Source: Rhizophagus clarus
Lineage: Eukaryota > Glomeromycota > Glomeromycetes > Glomerales > Glomeraceae
Length of the DNA stretch: 64,000 nt
Direction: 5' to 3'
Assembly (NCBI GenBank): GCA_015698045.1
Contig: BLAL01000218.1
Coordinates: forward strand, 744,001-808,000
Below, one piece after another: positions 25,530 to 36,742 of the stretch (within the stretch, counting starts at the first letter, position 1; every line of letters begins with the position of its first letter). The position numbers were made by a program, and so were the translations under genes. The notes under the pieces are model-generated. The model was not told the DNA's origin. It worked only from the letters and a program-made list of their open reading frames with translations, and searched no databases.

Positions 25530-26277
25530 GATGTATGTCTATAAATTCGACGCTTTCTCGAATAAATATAATTTTTCACATATCATGGCATTCACAATAG
25601 ATCATAAGGCAAATATATTTTCATTCCGCTTTAAATCTGAATTTTATTTGTTATTTAGGCAGCAAAATGGGTTGGGTTTCTGGAGGAAAAGTTCCTCCAA
25701 TTTCATTCCGGGAAGGAGATTATTGTTATTTGTAGAGGGCATTTTAAAGGTGGAGTGCATATAAGATATGTAGATAAAGATCGGGAAGGTCCTGTTATTG
25801 GATAGGAAAGAAAAGAAGAAATTCTTCGTGATTATGAAGTTTTAACTGGAGATAAATCGTATTTTCATTGGGTTGAACGATAGAATTATAAAATTATTTG
25901 TTTATTTTGAAGTGATGTCATAAGTTTATTTATTTATTTATCAATTATAAAGCCCAGGAGCTTGAATCCACAATCCTTTACAGGCTTTAAAAGGAGGGTA
26001 TGGAACCGTAAGTTTTCTTCTATTTCAAATTCGGTTGATCTATTTTTATTTTAACTTTCTTTCTTTTTTAAATGACAGGACGGTATAGAATTATATATCG
26101 CTAAAACGAAGCATAATGGAAAATCATAATTGGTAAAGTTAAACCGGTAAGTCATTTTTTTTGTTATTGTAGTCCTTTCATTTATAAGAAACAAACTTTA
26201 GAATAAAAATTTCTTTCCTAACAGAACTGAAGTGAGATTAGAGCTGAAAATTATTTTGTATTTGCAATCAAGCCTTA
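25530..26277 (+). pseudogene. Decayed DM9 / DUF3421 copy 5
   Basis: TATAAATT at 25540 is followed by ACGCTTTCTCG and ATGGCATTCACAATAGATCAT. The exon regions align to copy 3 and several splice sites remain, but the frame is broken in more than one exon and the last exon is shortened. Pieces such as YEVLTGDKSYFHWVER and ELYIAKTKHNGK survive. It is less decayed than copy 4. Confidence 0.8.
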
Positions 26278-26279
26278 AA

Positions 26280-27641
26280 AATCTTATTATTATTATTCAA
26301 TTTTTTTTTAAAAAAATCTCATGTGGAAAATTGTGTTGTGGCGCAACAAATCCATTACTTTATTAATTAAATTGTAAGAACCCTCTGAGCAGACTCGAAC
26401 CATTTTTTCTTATTGAAAAGAAGGTAATAATCCTCTAAAAAAGTTCTACATTATTATTTTGCACGGGAATGCTCACGAAATACAAGATAAATATATAAAA
26501 TAATTTATGAACTGTATGTGCAATTGTCGGTAAATGGAAATAAAATTTTTAATGTAACGATTATATATGGTTTAGTATGATTGTGGGATTCGGTTCGCAG
26601 AATAAATATATTCACGTGATTTAAATTCATTGATTAAAAAACCAAATTTATACATCTCCAAACATCGCCACCGTTTTTTTTAATGAACTTACGAACTTAT
26701 GAACTTTTATAACAATTATTGCAAAGAAGAAAGATATGAAAGATATGTAAAGCTTTGCGGATCTAATTTCTATTAAAATAACAAAATAAGTATTTAATAA
26801 TAAATTTACGTTATTTTTCAAGTATATTTCTTCTAAGAATTTTTTTCTTTCCCTTACAAATAACCAACCTCAAGTTTCTATTTTCCTTTCCCATGATGAT
26901 TTTTATGATTTTAAGTATATCATTTCTGAAATATTCATTTATACTAATGGCGGATTACATTGAAAAAAAAAAAAATATTTTGACACTAATGCGCAGAAAT
27001 TTATTTATTTATTTATTTTTTTTTTTTTCCACAAACAATGAGACGCAACGAACTTTCCCGAGCTTTTTATAATCACCCAAGCATTGCATAAACAGACATT
27101 ACGTAGCTACTAATTTTGGACTAATGAAAAAATTATTTAAAGAGAGGCGTCATCGCATCTATTTTTATTAACCAATCAAATAAATATTCAATAGTGTTCT
27201 CGAACATATAATGATCGACAATTTAAAAATAGGAGATGAGGCTGAATTTCTAAAAATACTTATTTCGGCGATTTCTTGTTATGGTTCGATTGCGTTGACA
27301 GTAAATGAACCTATCTAAAGTTATATAAAATGATATATTAATGAAATTTTTACATTCTGATCAAAATAAATTTTTTTTTTTTTTTTTTTTATGCAAAAAA
27401 ATTTTTTTATAAGTAAGCTATTTCAGTTGTTTTTATTTATTTTATTTTATTTATAATGAAAAAAATATAAACAGAGAATAATAATGATTTAATACTTTTT
27501 CAATAAAAAAATATTTTTTTTTTATATATATCACAATTTTTTTTATATTGACCTATTATTTTTTTTTTTAGTTAATTTATTTATTTTTACATTCTATATA
27601 TTAGACGATCATAAAACTATTGTAAATAAGATTAACCAAAA
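26280..27641. other. Intergenic sequence
   Basis: AT-rich, with homopolymers. A short GC-richer motif near 26382-26400 resembles a tRNA T-loop in reverse but lacks paired stems. I see no gene. Confidence 0.5.
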
Positions 27642-29099
27642 ATGTCGATAAAACTTCCTATAGAGTGTCTTATCGAGATCTTTGAATTTATAATTCAACA
27701 AAATTTCGATTATATTACGTTACGTTCATGCTCATTGGTGAATCGACAATGGTGCGCAGTAGCAATGCCCATGCTTTGGGAAGAACCGTTAATGAATCTT
27801 CAAGACGAGTTGACACATGATAAGATGTGTATGCCCATTACAACCTACATAATGTGCTTAAGTGATGAAACGAAAATAATTCTTTCAAAATGTGGAATAA
27901 AAATAACACCGACGCTAAAAAGAAAAGCTACGTTCAACTATACATCATATTTAAGAAGTTTGGATAATGTGATGTTATTTGATGCGGCGGAAATGTGGAT
28001 TGAAAAATGTAATGCAACACCAAAAGAGGAACAGTGTTTTTCTTCAATATTTCAAACTTATCAATTACTTGAACAATTATATAGAAATTTTATAGCAAGT
28101 TGTGATAATTTAAGACAACTTAATTTAAGAAGATCAGATCAAATAAAAAATCTTTCGGACGTATTTTTAAGACTTCATTTTTTTCCTGGGGCGGAAAAAT
28201 CATTGTCATTTCTTAACGAATTTTCATTTGATGGATGTATGGAACCGGAAATTTTCCATCAAGCATCTGAGATTAGTAAAAATATTCAACATTTATGCAT
28301 TAATTGTATTTGTAATGACAATAAAGGATTGGCAGAATTAATTCGAGTTCAACAAAAACCTTTACTTACTTTATCTTTAGAAGCCACTACAAATTTCCGA
28401 TTTCCAAATATCGAAAATTCCTTGAGGTATAAAGTTAATTTTCTTACCTCATTAACCATTAATAGAATGTTTTCAATGGATATTTTCTCAAGCTGCAATA
28501 ATTTAGAAAAGTTGGCAATAACGCACAGGGAATATTTCAGCAAAGAACTTATGGAAAAATTTGTTAATTCTAATTTCCGAAAATTACGTGAACTTCAACT
28601 TCAATTAGATTTTCCTTACCTTCATCAGATATCAACTTTGATCAAGAATACGCGCGGAAGTTTATCAAGTATATATTTATATTGGATAACGCCACACGAT
28701 ACAAATAATTTTTCATTATTAATGTCCACAATAATTATGTATTGTCCTAATCTTACAGAATACCTTGGATCTTATGCAAATGCGGTTATTAATTATTTTT
28801 TACCTTTATTATTTCAAAAATGTTCAAAGTTAGAATATTTTTATATATATGATAATGGTTCAGCGTTTTATGATATAAGCAATGTAATGAAATCAATTAG
28901 TAAGATTATACCAACAAATTTGAAAATGATGTGGTTATCCGAAAGTTGGACTTGTAATACTGAAGCTTTGAACTTATTCTTGGAAGGTTGTGAAAAAAGA
29001 TTAAGTAAACCTTTATTATTTTCTATATGTAATAGAACACATCAACATGATGAAATTATCGAAAAATATATTGTTAAAAATGTTTTGACCAACAACTGA
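27642..29099 (+). CDS. F-box protein with leucine-rich-repeat-like region
   Basis: This is a single-exon frame of 485 aa with a clear ATG. Residues about 4-50 form an F-box (LPIECLIEIFEFI, then TLRSCSLVNRQWCAVAMPMLWEEP), the module that docks substrate receptors on Skp1 in SCF ubiquitin ligases. The remainder is Leu/Ile/Asn-rich with repeating LxxLxL patterns (NLRQLNLRRSDQI, LTSLTINRMF, KLRELQLQLDF, LEYFYIY), as expected for a degenerate leucine-rich-repeat substrate-binding region. Such intronless F-box genes are strongly expanded in arbuscular mycorrhizal fungi. The substrate cannot be told from sequence. A decayed relative lies at about 34640-34960. Confidence 0.9.
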   Translation: MSIKLPIECLIEIFEFIIQQNFDYITLRSCSLVNRQWCAVAMPMLWEEPLMNLQDELTHDKMCMPITTYIMCLSDETKIILSKCGIKITPTLKRKATFNYTSYLRSLDNVMLFDAAEMWIEKCNATPKEEQCFSSIFQTYQLLEQLYRNFIASCDNLRQLNLRRSDQIKNLSDVFLRLHFFPGAEKSLSFLNEFSFDGCMEPEIFHQASEISKNIQHLCINCICNDNKGLAELIRVQQKPLLTLSLEATTNFRFPNIENSLRYKVNFLTSLTINRMFSMDIFSSCNNLEKLAITHREYFSKELMEKFVNSNFRKLRELQLQLDFPYLHQISTLIKNTRGSLSSIYLYWITPHDTNNFSLLMSTIIMYCPNLTEYLGSYANAVINYFLPLLFQKCSKLEYFYIYDNGSAFYDISNVMKSISKIIPTNLKMMWLSESWTCNTEALNLFLEGCEKRLSKPLLFSICNRTHQHDEIIEKYIVKNVLTNN

Positions 29100-30384
29100 A
29101 AAAAAAAAAAAATTTCGTTATTATTATTGCATTAATAGTATAATATTTAATTTTTATAATTTTATCAAATCTATACGACGAGCAAATAAAAAAATTAAAA
29201 AAATTATTATTTTCAAGTTGTATATATTAATAATTTATTTTTAATAATTTAATAATAATTTTTTTCCAATTTAACAAAATTCTGTTGCGCGAATATAAAA
29301 ATAACGTAAATTTTCCTTTTGATCCGCGAAATTCGATCTTTTAAATGGCAAATAGAGCACTGCTGATCTTAATTCGGGCTGGCATTAAGTGTTTGACCAG
29401 AGTTAACGAAAATTTGTTAATTCTAGCCAAAATGATATCAAGAATTTACATATATATTACAAAATATCTTTCAGTCAACTTTTTTAGTATAAAATAAGTA
29501 TTATTTAAGATTCTTGATAAAACTTTATCAATTATTAAATTATTTATCGGGAATAAGGACTTTTTTTCTATTATTTTTTGAAAAAGAGGTTTTTCTTTCA
29601 AGAATTGCTATTTATTCTCAATCTATTTTCTTTGTTAAAAAACAAAATCAATAACATAATAATAATAATAATGAATGAATACTAAATTGTAGAATATTAA
29701 TCATAATCGGTTCGGTTCAAAATTGGCCATCTAATGTTCTGTAACGTGAAGTTCGATTGGTTCGTATACTACTGTAAATTCTTTAGATAAAGTTGTACGT
29801 ATATTAATTTTGACGTGATCAATATATATATATATATATATTTTTGAAATTAATATTTTTAAATTTGGTACAGGATAGTAGCAAAACTTATAAGGTGTTC
29901 GCGCGTACTTGCAGATAAGAAATCCTATCCAAAATTCACGAACAATGTAATATTTTGCAGAAAATTAAAAAAGTATTTCAATTGAATTCGAATAAAATTT
30001 AGTCAGTCATTTGAGTATAAATTAATTGAAATATAGACTAAAATATACCATTTGGTCAGCGCATAAAGAGATCATATATATTTTAATCAATCATCTCAGT
30101 TTAAATCTGCTAGTTAAGACTTTTTTGTTTTATCTCTCATAATTTTATATAACGAAGGAGAGTGGAAAAATATCGCTACTTGTTAGAAAAAATTTACCAA
30201 CAGCTACGGAATTATTTTATTATCATTTCATGGATGGCATAATCTAAATTAGGTGATAAGTCTTGAGTAATGCAATAACATGAAACGTTATATACGTGTA
30301 TTATATGTATCGATAAAGTCACATTTAAAAGTATAATTCTGATCGAGACATTTTGTTACGGTTTATATCTATGCTGACTTATTC

Positions 30385-30555
30385 TCACCCTGTATAAAAC
30401 AATGTCAAAAGTTCGCTGATATTGCAGAGCTTAGGAAGGAAATGCCGAGATTTCCGAACTTGAGAGAGTTTACTGAAGTTGAGGTGAGAATGAGGCATAT
30501 TATTGAGGAGAATTCAATATGTGATGCTAAGAATGCCGAACGTAAAACGCTATAA
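30385..30555 (+). pseudogene. Short coding-like fragment, family unknown
   Basis: A frame of normal composition reads CIKQCQKFADIAELRKEM, then PRFPNLREFTEVEVRMR and an acidic/polar end at a stop. It has no start codon and no continuation upstream. It is possibly the 3' end of a decayed gene. Confidence 0.3.
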
Positions 30556-31489
30556 ATATTTAATCGTAATCATACATGTAATCACGCTCTTTCCACACAT
30601 GTGATCGTCAGCCAATAAAATCGCTATGTATCTTTTCTCTGGACATAGCTATACTTTTTTGCAATCGTAATAAATAACGGTTCTTTTTTTATATCGTTTT
30701 ATTTAAAAAAAATTGTTTAACATGATTTAGATTTTATTCATCTATATTGCACAGTAAATAAAATCGTAGATCGGGTTATGAAAGTATTTTAGTTGCGTTT
30801 AATGTATTTATAATTAAAGATTGAATCTTATTAAAATATTATTTCCGTTCGTAATCAAAAACTATTACAAGCGGTAGCTAGTGCACTGGGGTTTACTGTC
30901 CCCTGAGTAACTATTATATTGCGAAAGAGACTGTTTGGATGATGTACCTATCTGTTCCTCCAACTAAATCTGGTTTGCATGCGTGCTTATTAATGATAGT
31001 TCATTAATATTGGGATGGTGTCTACAGTCTCAAGGCATGAACCCTTCAATTACCAAGTGGAAGTATGTAAAATGACAGACTATTACTGTACTATCTGTGT
31101 ATTTGCCAGGCAAATTTTAAAGTCACGTGATTGTATCCAATGCCGTTTATAAATGTATTATTTTTAAACCTTTTAGGCCTGTAAGTACAAAAAAGAAGAA
31201 GGATCCCAAATTCGATAAAGGACGCAAAAACAGGATCGGAACTCGGAAGGAGAAAAAGAAGGAAAGATACTCCAAATTTCCACACGTGCTTATTACAGTA
31301 CATCGCCTATAGTTAAGTTATGGCACGCAATAATGAGTAACTTTAAGCTGGAGATGATGTATGAAGTAAAGAGAGTGATGTCAAGATGTCAAGAAAATAG
31401 AGATAAGAAGGATAAATTATTTTTGTGACAAAATTGATTAGTTAAAATATAGTAGGATAATGCATCTACCATGATTCTTATCTGTGAGT

Positions 31490-31712
31490 CGGAGATGAAT
31501 ATGATGAATATGAAAAGTTCGTGTGGGATTTAATGAGTAAAGAGTTCTCATTATTACCAGAAAGTCCAGTTAATGAATATGATTTAAATAGTGAATACTT
31601 TGATGGTTTACCCGTTGTGGAAATGAAAGATTGTACTGAGGCCGAACGATCAAACTTATGTGTAATTCATTTCTTGAAGCTTATAAAGATACAGAGGCTG
31701 GAGAATATTTAA
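31490..31712 (+). pseudogene. Short coding-like fragment, family unknown
   Basis: The frame reads DEYDEYEKFVWDLMSKEFSL, then NSEYFDGLPVVEMKDCTEAE and a short tail. Protein-like composition stands out against the AT-rich surroundings, but there is no proper start and no upstream exon that I can connect. The family is not recognised. Confidence 0.3.
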
Positions 31713-32696
31713 TAAGCTTCTGAAATAAATAAAAGAAGGGACCTTATAACAGAAATTCTAAATTTTAAAATATTTCCTTTGATCATTTTAATATCGATTA
31801 TTTTAAAATTTTAATTTTATTATGTCAATGGCAAACAAGAACCCCATGTAAAATCTATATAAGATTAAATAATTAATTACTAAATAAATCAAAAATAAAA
31901 AAATTGATATGTTGAAAAAAATATTCGCTGTTGAAAAAAAAAGAAAAAATTCGTAAGGAGTGATGATGTGTTAATGATGCGTTAAGACGTGATCTGATTC
32001 GTCTGTGGCTAATGACTGTATTATAAGGTGAATATGCCAATCGTGAAAAAACTAAGTACTTGTGTGAATGTATGACATTTTTTTACATAAGCCGATTAAC
32101 ACAATGGTATCAACGAAGTGTTATTGTGCTTATAGTGCGGATTATGAGATTCTTTCTAACCGACCGAGCCATTTCTTTACGTTGGAGAAAATCGTGGATC
32201 GGGTGATTCGAGCTACGTTTCCTAATAGTTGATCGTGATTTTCCTTATTGATATTCAATGGATGATGTCTATTTAATCGATAGTTAAAAATTAAATATTT
32301 CACGGATCAGCCTCAATCTCATTATCATCACGACGGAGCAAATTATATATTAATAAAAATTGTTGAGTCGTGCCGACGTGCCGTGGTCAACTTATGATTT
32401 TGTCACAATTTATTATTTCAAGCTAAGCTTAGGATATTCGAACTTTCAATAATAAATGATAAACGATTTTAACGAACTACTACGAGAGACATTTGCTAAA
32501 TCAGATAATTGTGCGAAGAAACTGAATCAATTATTTATTTTTCGGAATAGATAGTTTTACATGTTGAGTTAATTGGGTATTATTTTTTCGAAATGATAAA
32601 AAGGAATATTCTTTTTGATCAATAAAGAAAAATATTACGGGATCTAAAAATGATTAACAAATTACAATCACATACAACACACAAGACGAAAATAAA

Positions 32697-33476
32697 TTAT
32701 ATTCTCATTTTTCCAACTAAAATAGTAACTAGTAAGATTACAAATAGTAGAGAAGGTATTTCTGAATAATTTGATAAGCTGCTACCAGCGGAAATAGGCG
32801 CTGCGGCTGTAACTGTAATTGTTTTAGTTTCTGGAGTTGAGATGGATGTAAAGAGCTCAGTAGAAGTAGCAGTAATAGTTTCTGGAGGTAAAGTGGTCGT
32901 AACAAGCTCAGTAATGGTAGTAATAGCTTTTGCTATTTCTGGAGGAGAATTTATGTTGTCTACCAAATTATTACATACTTCCACTTGATAATTAAAAGGC
33001 CTATACCCGTTATCATCTTCAACTTGACATAATCCCGAAGCCATGGAATCTGAACAGACCAAAACTTCATTTGGGTTTGGATTAAGGACGGGATCAGGAA
33101 AATTATCATAATTCATTGTAAAACCACTAAGTGAGTATGGTAAAGTATCACGGCTTAATGCTAAATCTATTGCACTCCATGATAATTTGCTACGATCATA
33201 TGGTTGATCAGTTTCTCCCTTGAGACAATAAACGCCATCCTGATATTGACAAACTGTTTTGGCCAAAGCATCCTTTCTCTTACAAGCATCTAATTGATTA
33301 ATATACCAACATTGAACCATTTTATTGGTGGAAGAACAAATGGGTGCATTACCCAGACAAATATTATCTTCTTCACAACATAATAATTGTCCAGCTGGTT
33401 GAAAACCCTTAAGCACTAACTGACATATGCTACTACTCATTGCCGGGCCTTGTCTTTTCTCCATTGGTTTATCCAT
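32697..33476 (-). CDS. Cysteine-rich KRQ surface protein, paralogue A
   Basis: A single exon of 259 aa with an ATG start; TATATA lies about 70 nt upstream. The N-terminus MDKPMEKRQ is polar, then comes a cysteine domain (residues about 17-90) with CQLVLKGFQPAGQLLCC, ICLGNAPIC and CQYQDGVYCLKG. A linker follows, then a second Cys cluster (VCSDSMASGLCQ, VEVCNNLVD) making 12 Cys in all. The region after it is Thr/Ser/Pro-rich and suited to O-glycosylation, and the protein ends in a hydrophobic stretch, SLLFVILLVTILVGKMRI. The plan resembles a cell-surface protein held by a GPI anchor or C-terminal helix, but no signal peptide is visible. KR-Q is a typical Kex2 processing site. Paralogues lie at 36.0-36.7 and 37.9-39.3 kb. 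The family name and function are unknown. Confidence 0.85.
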   Translation of the reverse strand: MDKPMEKRQGPAMSSSICQLVLKGFQPAGQLLCCEEDNICLGNAPICSSTNKMVQCWYINQLDACKRKDALAKTVCQYQDGVYCLKGETDQPYDRSKLSWSAIDLALSRDTLPYSLSGFTMNYDNFPDPVLNPNPNEVLVCSDSMASGLCQVEDDNGYRPFNYQVEVCNNLVDNINSPPEIAKAITTITELVTTTLPPETITATSTELFTSISTPETKTITVTAAAPISAGSSLSNYSEIPSLLFVILLVTILVGKMRI

Positions 33477-33952
33477 AATTTGATTATTATTTTAAATAAT
33501 TACAAAGAGTAATTTTTAGGTGTTTAAGAAAGAAAAAATTCGATATATAAACCCATCGAACGTATAATCAATTTTAAATAATGAATCATAATGTCATGCA
33601 ATCTTTTCTAGCGAATGAATGTAATTTTAAGTTAAATTAAAATAATCTATGTAGGATAAAAGGCACAAAAGTAATGGAAAGTTCTATTTTTTAAAAAAGA
33701 GTTTTTATTGGATCGATAGCATAAATTTGCATAATGAGTAGCGCAAATATCAGTTAAATGGATATCTTTTTTCATCTTTCGGACAGAAAAACAGTTTGAT
33801 TTTATTTTTTATTTTTTCTTTTGTTATAATTGTTGTTTCCTCTTATTACATTAAGTTGAAATACAGTAAATGAGGGTTCTTTTATGGTAATCATAATTAT
33901 ATTTTGTTTCGAACTTTAACTATAAATATATTAACGCGACTAAATTTTTTAC

Positions 33953-34225
33953 ATGCATTTTTTTTTTTTCATTGTAATTTTGATAAATAAGGACTCATTT
34001 GTTTTATTTCATTGTAATAATGTATACTGCACAATGGCTTTTTCTTTGTTTAATAAAGGAAATGTGCGACTAGAGTTTGACAATCTGACATGCATTACTT
34101 TCAGCCCATCGACTAATCGGAAAGTTACGGAAACTTTGGAGAATTTCAGCAACCAATTAAATAATTTCTTGCTGTCGCACCAAGCGAATTCAATAATTTT
34201 GTTTATCAAAATAGTTTGTCATTAA
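33953..34225 (+). CDS. Short hypothetical ORF, doubtful
   Basis: The second half, from the ATG near 34034 (MAFSLFNKGNVRLEFDN), has ordinary composition and lies in less AT-rich DNA. The first half is Phe/Ile-rich. No family is recognised. It may be an old gene fragment. Confidence 0.15.
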   Translation: MHFFFFIVILINKDSFVLFHCNNVYCTMAFSLFNKGNVRLEFDNLTCITFSPSTNRKVTETLENFSNQLNNFLLSHQANSIILFIKIVCH

Positions 34226-34639
34226 CCTCGCCGTAAATATAATAAAATAAAATTTTTTTTTGTATATTTCTCGTTTTCATACTTGTTTTCATATGAGAGT
34301 TTCATTTAGAGCCAATAATATTGATTTTTAATTGTTTTTAAAGTTTGCAAAGTAATTAAAAGTAGTATCATGAATTCATTTGTTTAAAAAATTGTCTGTT
34401 ATTTCGTTGAGTAATTTTTGGTCATAACATCGGACAATTGTATATTTATAGCTTTTTTAATTTCGGATGCCATTATAAATTTTGCTGAGTTACTGTTGGT
34501 TAGTAATTTTATAAATATTTTTTGTAATCTTATTTGGATATATGGATGAAATCGGATAATAATTTTAATTTACCGAATAACGTAATTGCAACTAAAGAGT
34601 ATATTGATGGTGATGCTTGAGCATAATGAAGTTACTGTA

Positions 34640-34960
34640 TACTCATCATTTTAATATCAACAAAATTTATTTGATGAATGTAAGAAATCTGGAATTACAC
34701 GTGGCTGTATTTGCAATGATAACTTAAATATTTTCATTGAATGTTTTTTCCAGCCACAATAAACTAGAACATTGATCCAGGTTCTTGTGAAAAATATGTT
34801 AATTTTATTTAATTCCCAAAAATTGCATCATTTTTATCTTTACAATTAATTCGAGTATATATTCGCAGTTTATTGGATAATGCCACAGAATCTCTCCACA
34901 ATAAACACATTTTTATGAAATACCTATCTTATGCAAATATACAATAATTTAGTATGACAT
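34640..34960 (+). pseudogene. Remnant of an F-box/LRR gene
   Basis: Short blocks align in order to the F-box gene at 27642-29099: a match to the stretch encoding INCICNDN, then ATTGGATAATGCCACA (compare TATTGGATAACGCCACACG), the TCCACAATAA word and CTTATGCAAAT. Between them the frame is lost by indels and stops. This is an old duplicate near the KRQ gene cluster. Confidence 0.45.
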
Positions 34961-36010
34961 TTTTTATAATTTCACTTCAACAATTTTTACTTACCATTAT
35001 CGCTAGATTTTACATTAATATTATTATCTAATCCAAGTTCTTCTGTTAAATAATCTATAAAGAAAATCATAATTTATATAAGACATATTATATCTAATGT
35101 TATCATCGTACGACTCTACGGAATATCGGCCATATGATACTATAGGGACGTGCGATAATATATATTATTCTACTGCTATATTCTTTGAATAGTGTAGTTA
35201 AATTCGCCATAATCCAAACTATACTTTTTCTAGGGTAAATTTTGCATAATCTATTCCACGCTAAGTTTTGGATCTTTGGGATATTTGAAACCTTAAACCT
35301 CCAAATACTTCAATTTAAAGGCATTGAATAATTTAAATTCTTTTAGGTCGCACGCGACAGGTTTTTTTTAGACCAACATGACCATTTGACTTTATGAAAT
35401 GTTCAGAAAGAGTTTTACTAAATGAAACGATAAACTTGCTGAACAGTTTAAAAATATGAGAATCGTTGAGAGAAAATCAACAGTTAGGGAAATTAGAAGG
35501 GGATATTAGATCAAAAAAGTTTCTTTGATAATATCTTAACTTTTAATCGATGCGAATCGGGTAAGTAAATTTTTTTTCCAATGGCCAAAAAAATCCGTCA
35601 TTTTTATTCAGACATTAAGAGGCATAATGCTGGCCGGAATCGCAAATAGTGTCTTTACTTTTAGTACTAATCACATGATATTACACATAACTCGATTGAC
35701 TCGTGATAAATATCGACTCGAGTGCGAGTTTGACCAGTATTGGTACAAGCTTCATATCTGATATTCAAACTTTTGACCTGTAGCTCATTTCTAACTTTCA
35801 CTATTTACGGAAGCTTCGATATCTACATTTACTTGAAATAATAAAAGAAAGAAAAAAAATGTATGTACTGTATATATTTTTAATTTATTAAATATATTAA
35901 AAAAAATAAAATGTATTACTAGTAATTACTTATGAGTCTAAAAAGTTATTTGATTATAAAAATTTAATTTTTCAATATAAATACAGTAAATACTCGATAT
36001 ATGAAACGCA
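34961..36010. other. Intergenic sequence
   Basis: There is no supported gene. The DNA around 35090-35800 is slightly less AT-rich and may hold unrecognised remnants, but no frame exceeds a few dozen codons. Confidence 0.45.
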
Positions 36011-36020
36011 AAAAAAAATA

Positions 36021-36742
36021 TTATATTCTTAATTTTCCCACGAACATATTTACTAAAATAGTAACAAGTAACATTACAAGTGGTAGAGGAAATATCTCTG
36101 AATGAATAGATAAACCACCACTAGGTGCAACTGTGGCTGTTTGTGTGGTAGTCACCGTAGTGGTCGCAGTAATGTTCACAATAGCAGTAGAATTGGATAT
36201 TTGGGGAGGAGAATTTATAACGTCAAATACATTATTACATATTTCTACTTGAAAGTTAAAAGGCTTATACCCATTACTATCTTGAATTTGACAGCAGACT
36301 CCTGAAGCCATGGAATTCGAACAGTATAAATATTCACTTGGATTTGGATCAGGAACGGGAACAGGAAAATTATAGTAAAACCACTAATTGAATCTGATAA
36401 ATTATCACGACTTAATTCCAAATCTATTGCACTCCATGATAATTTAGTACGATCATATGGTTGGTCGGTTTCTCCCTTAAGACAATAAACACCATCCAGA
36501 TATTGACAAATTGTATTAGCCAAAGCATCTGTTCGTTTACAAGAATCTAACTCATTAATAAACCAACATTGAGCCATTTTATTAGTGGATGAACAGATGG
36601 GCATATTACTCAAACAGATGTTATCATTCTCACAACATAATAGTTGTCCAGCTGGTTGATAACCTTTGAGCACTAATTGACATACGCTACCACTCGTAGC
36701 CGGAGCTTGTCTTTTCTCCAATAGTTTATAAATAAAACTCAT
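36021..36742 (-). pseudogene. Cysteine-rich KRQ surface protein, paralogue B, frame-disrupted
   Basis: This is the closest relative of paralogue A. It starts at the ATG at 36742 with MSFIYKLLEKRQAP, then has CQLVLKGYQPAGQLLCC, ICLSNMPIC and CQYLDGVYCLKGETDQPYD. After SGFT the frame shifts: compared with A, about 10 nt are missing near 36373. The 3' half continues in another frame with SDSMASG-like sequence, VEICNNVFD, a Thr-rich stretch and the hydrophobic tail LPLVMLLVTILVNMFVGKL. Both halves are otherwise clean, so the lesion is young, or it is an assembly error. If translated as is, the protein would lose its second Cys cluster and tail. Confidence 0.8.

Larger units (their letters stand above)
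29100..32660. other. Intergenic sequence with scattered coding remnants
   Basis: Mostly AT-rich DNA with an (AT)n run near 29825. Two short protein-like remnants are listed separately. The patch 30860-31080 is less AT-rich, with a GGGG...CCCC hairpin near 30890-30902, but has no open frame. Confidence 0.5.

Noticed and set aside
26380-26440. Reverse T-loop-like motif (GGTTCGAGTC on the minus strand)
   Set aside because: The flanking bases do not pair into a T stem or acceptor stem, so it is not a tRNA.
30870-30910. tRNA- or SINE-like patch with GGGG...CCCC hairpin
   Set aside because: No A-box/B-box pair at the right distance and no cloverleaf; left as an unexplained less-AT-rich patch.
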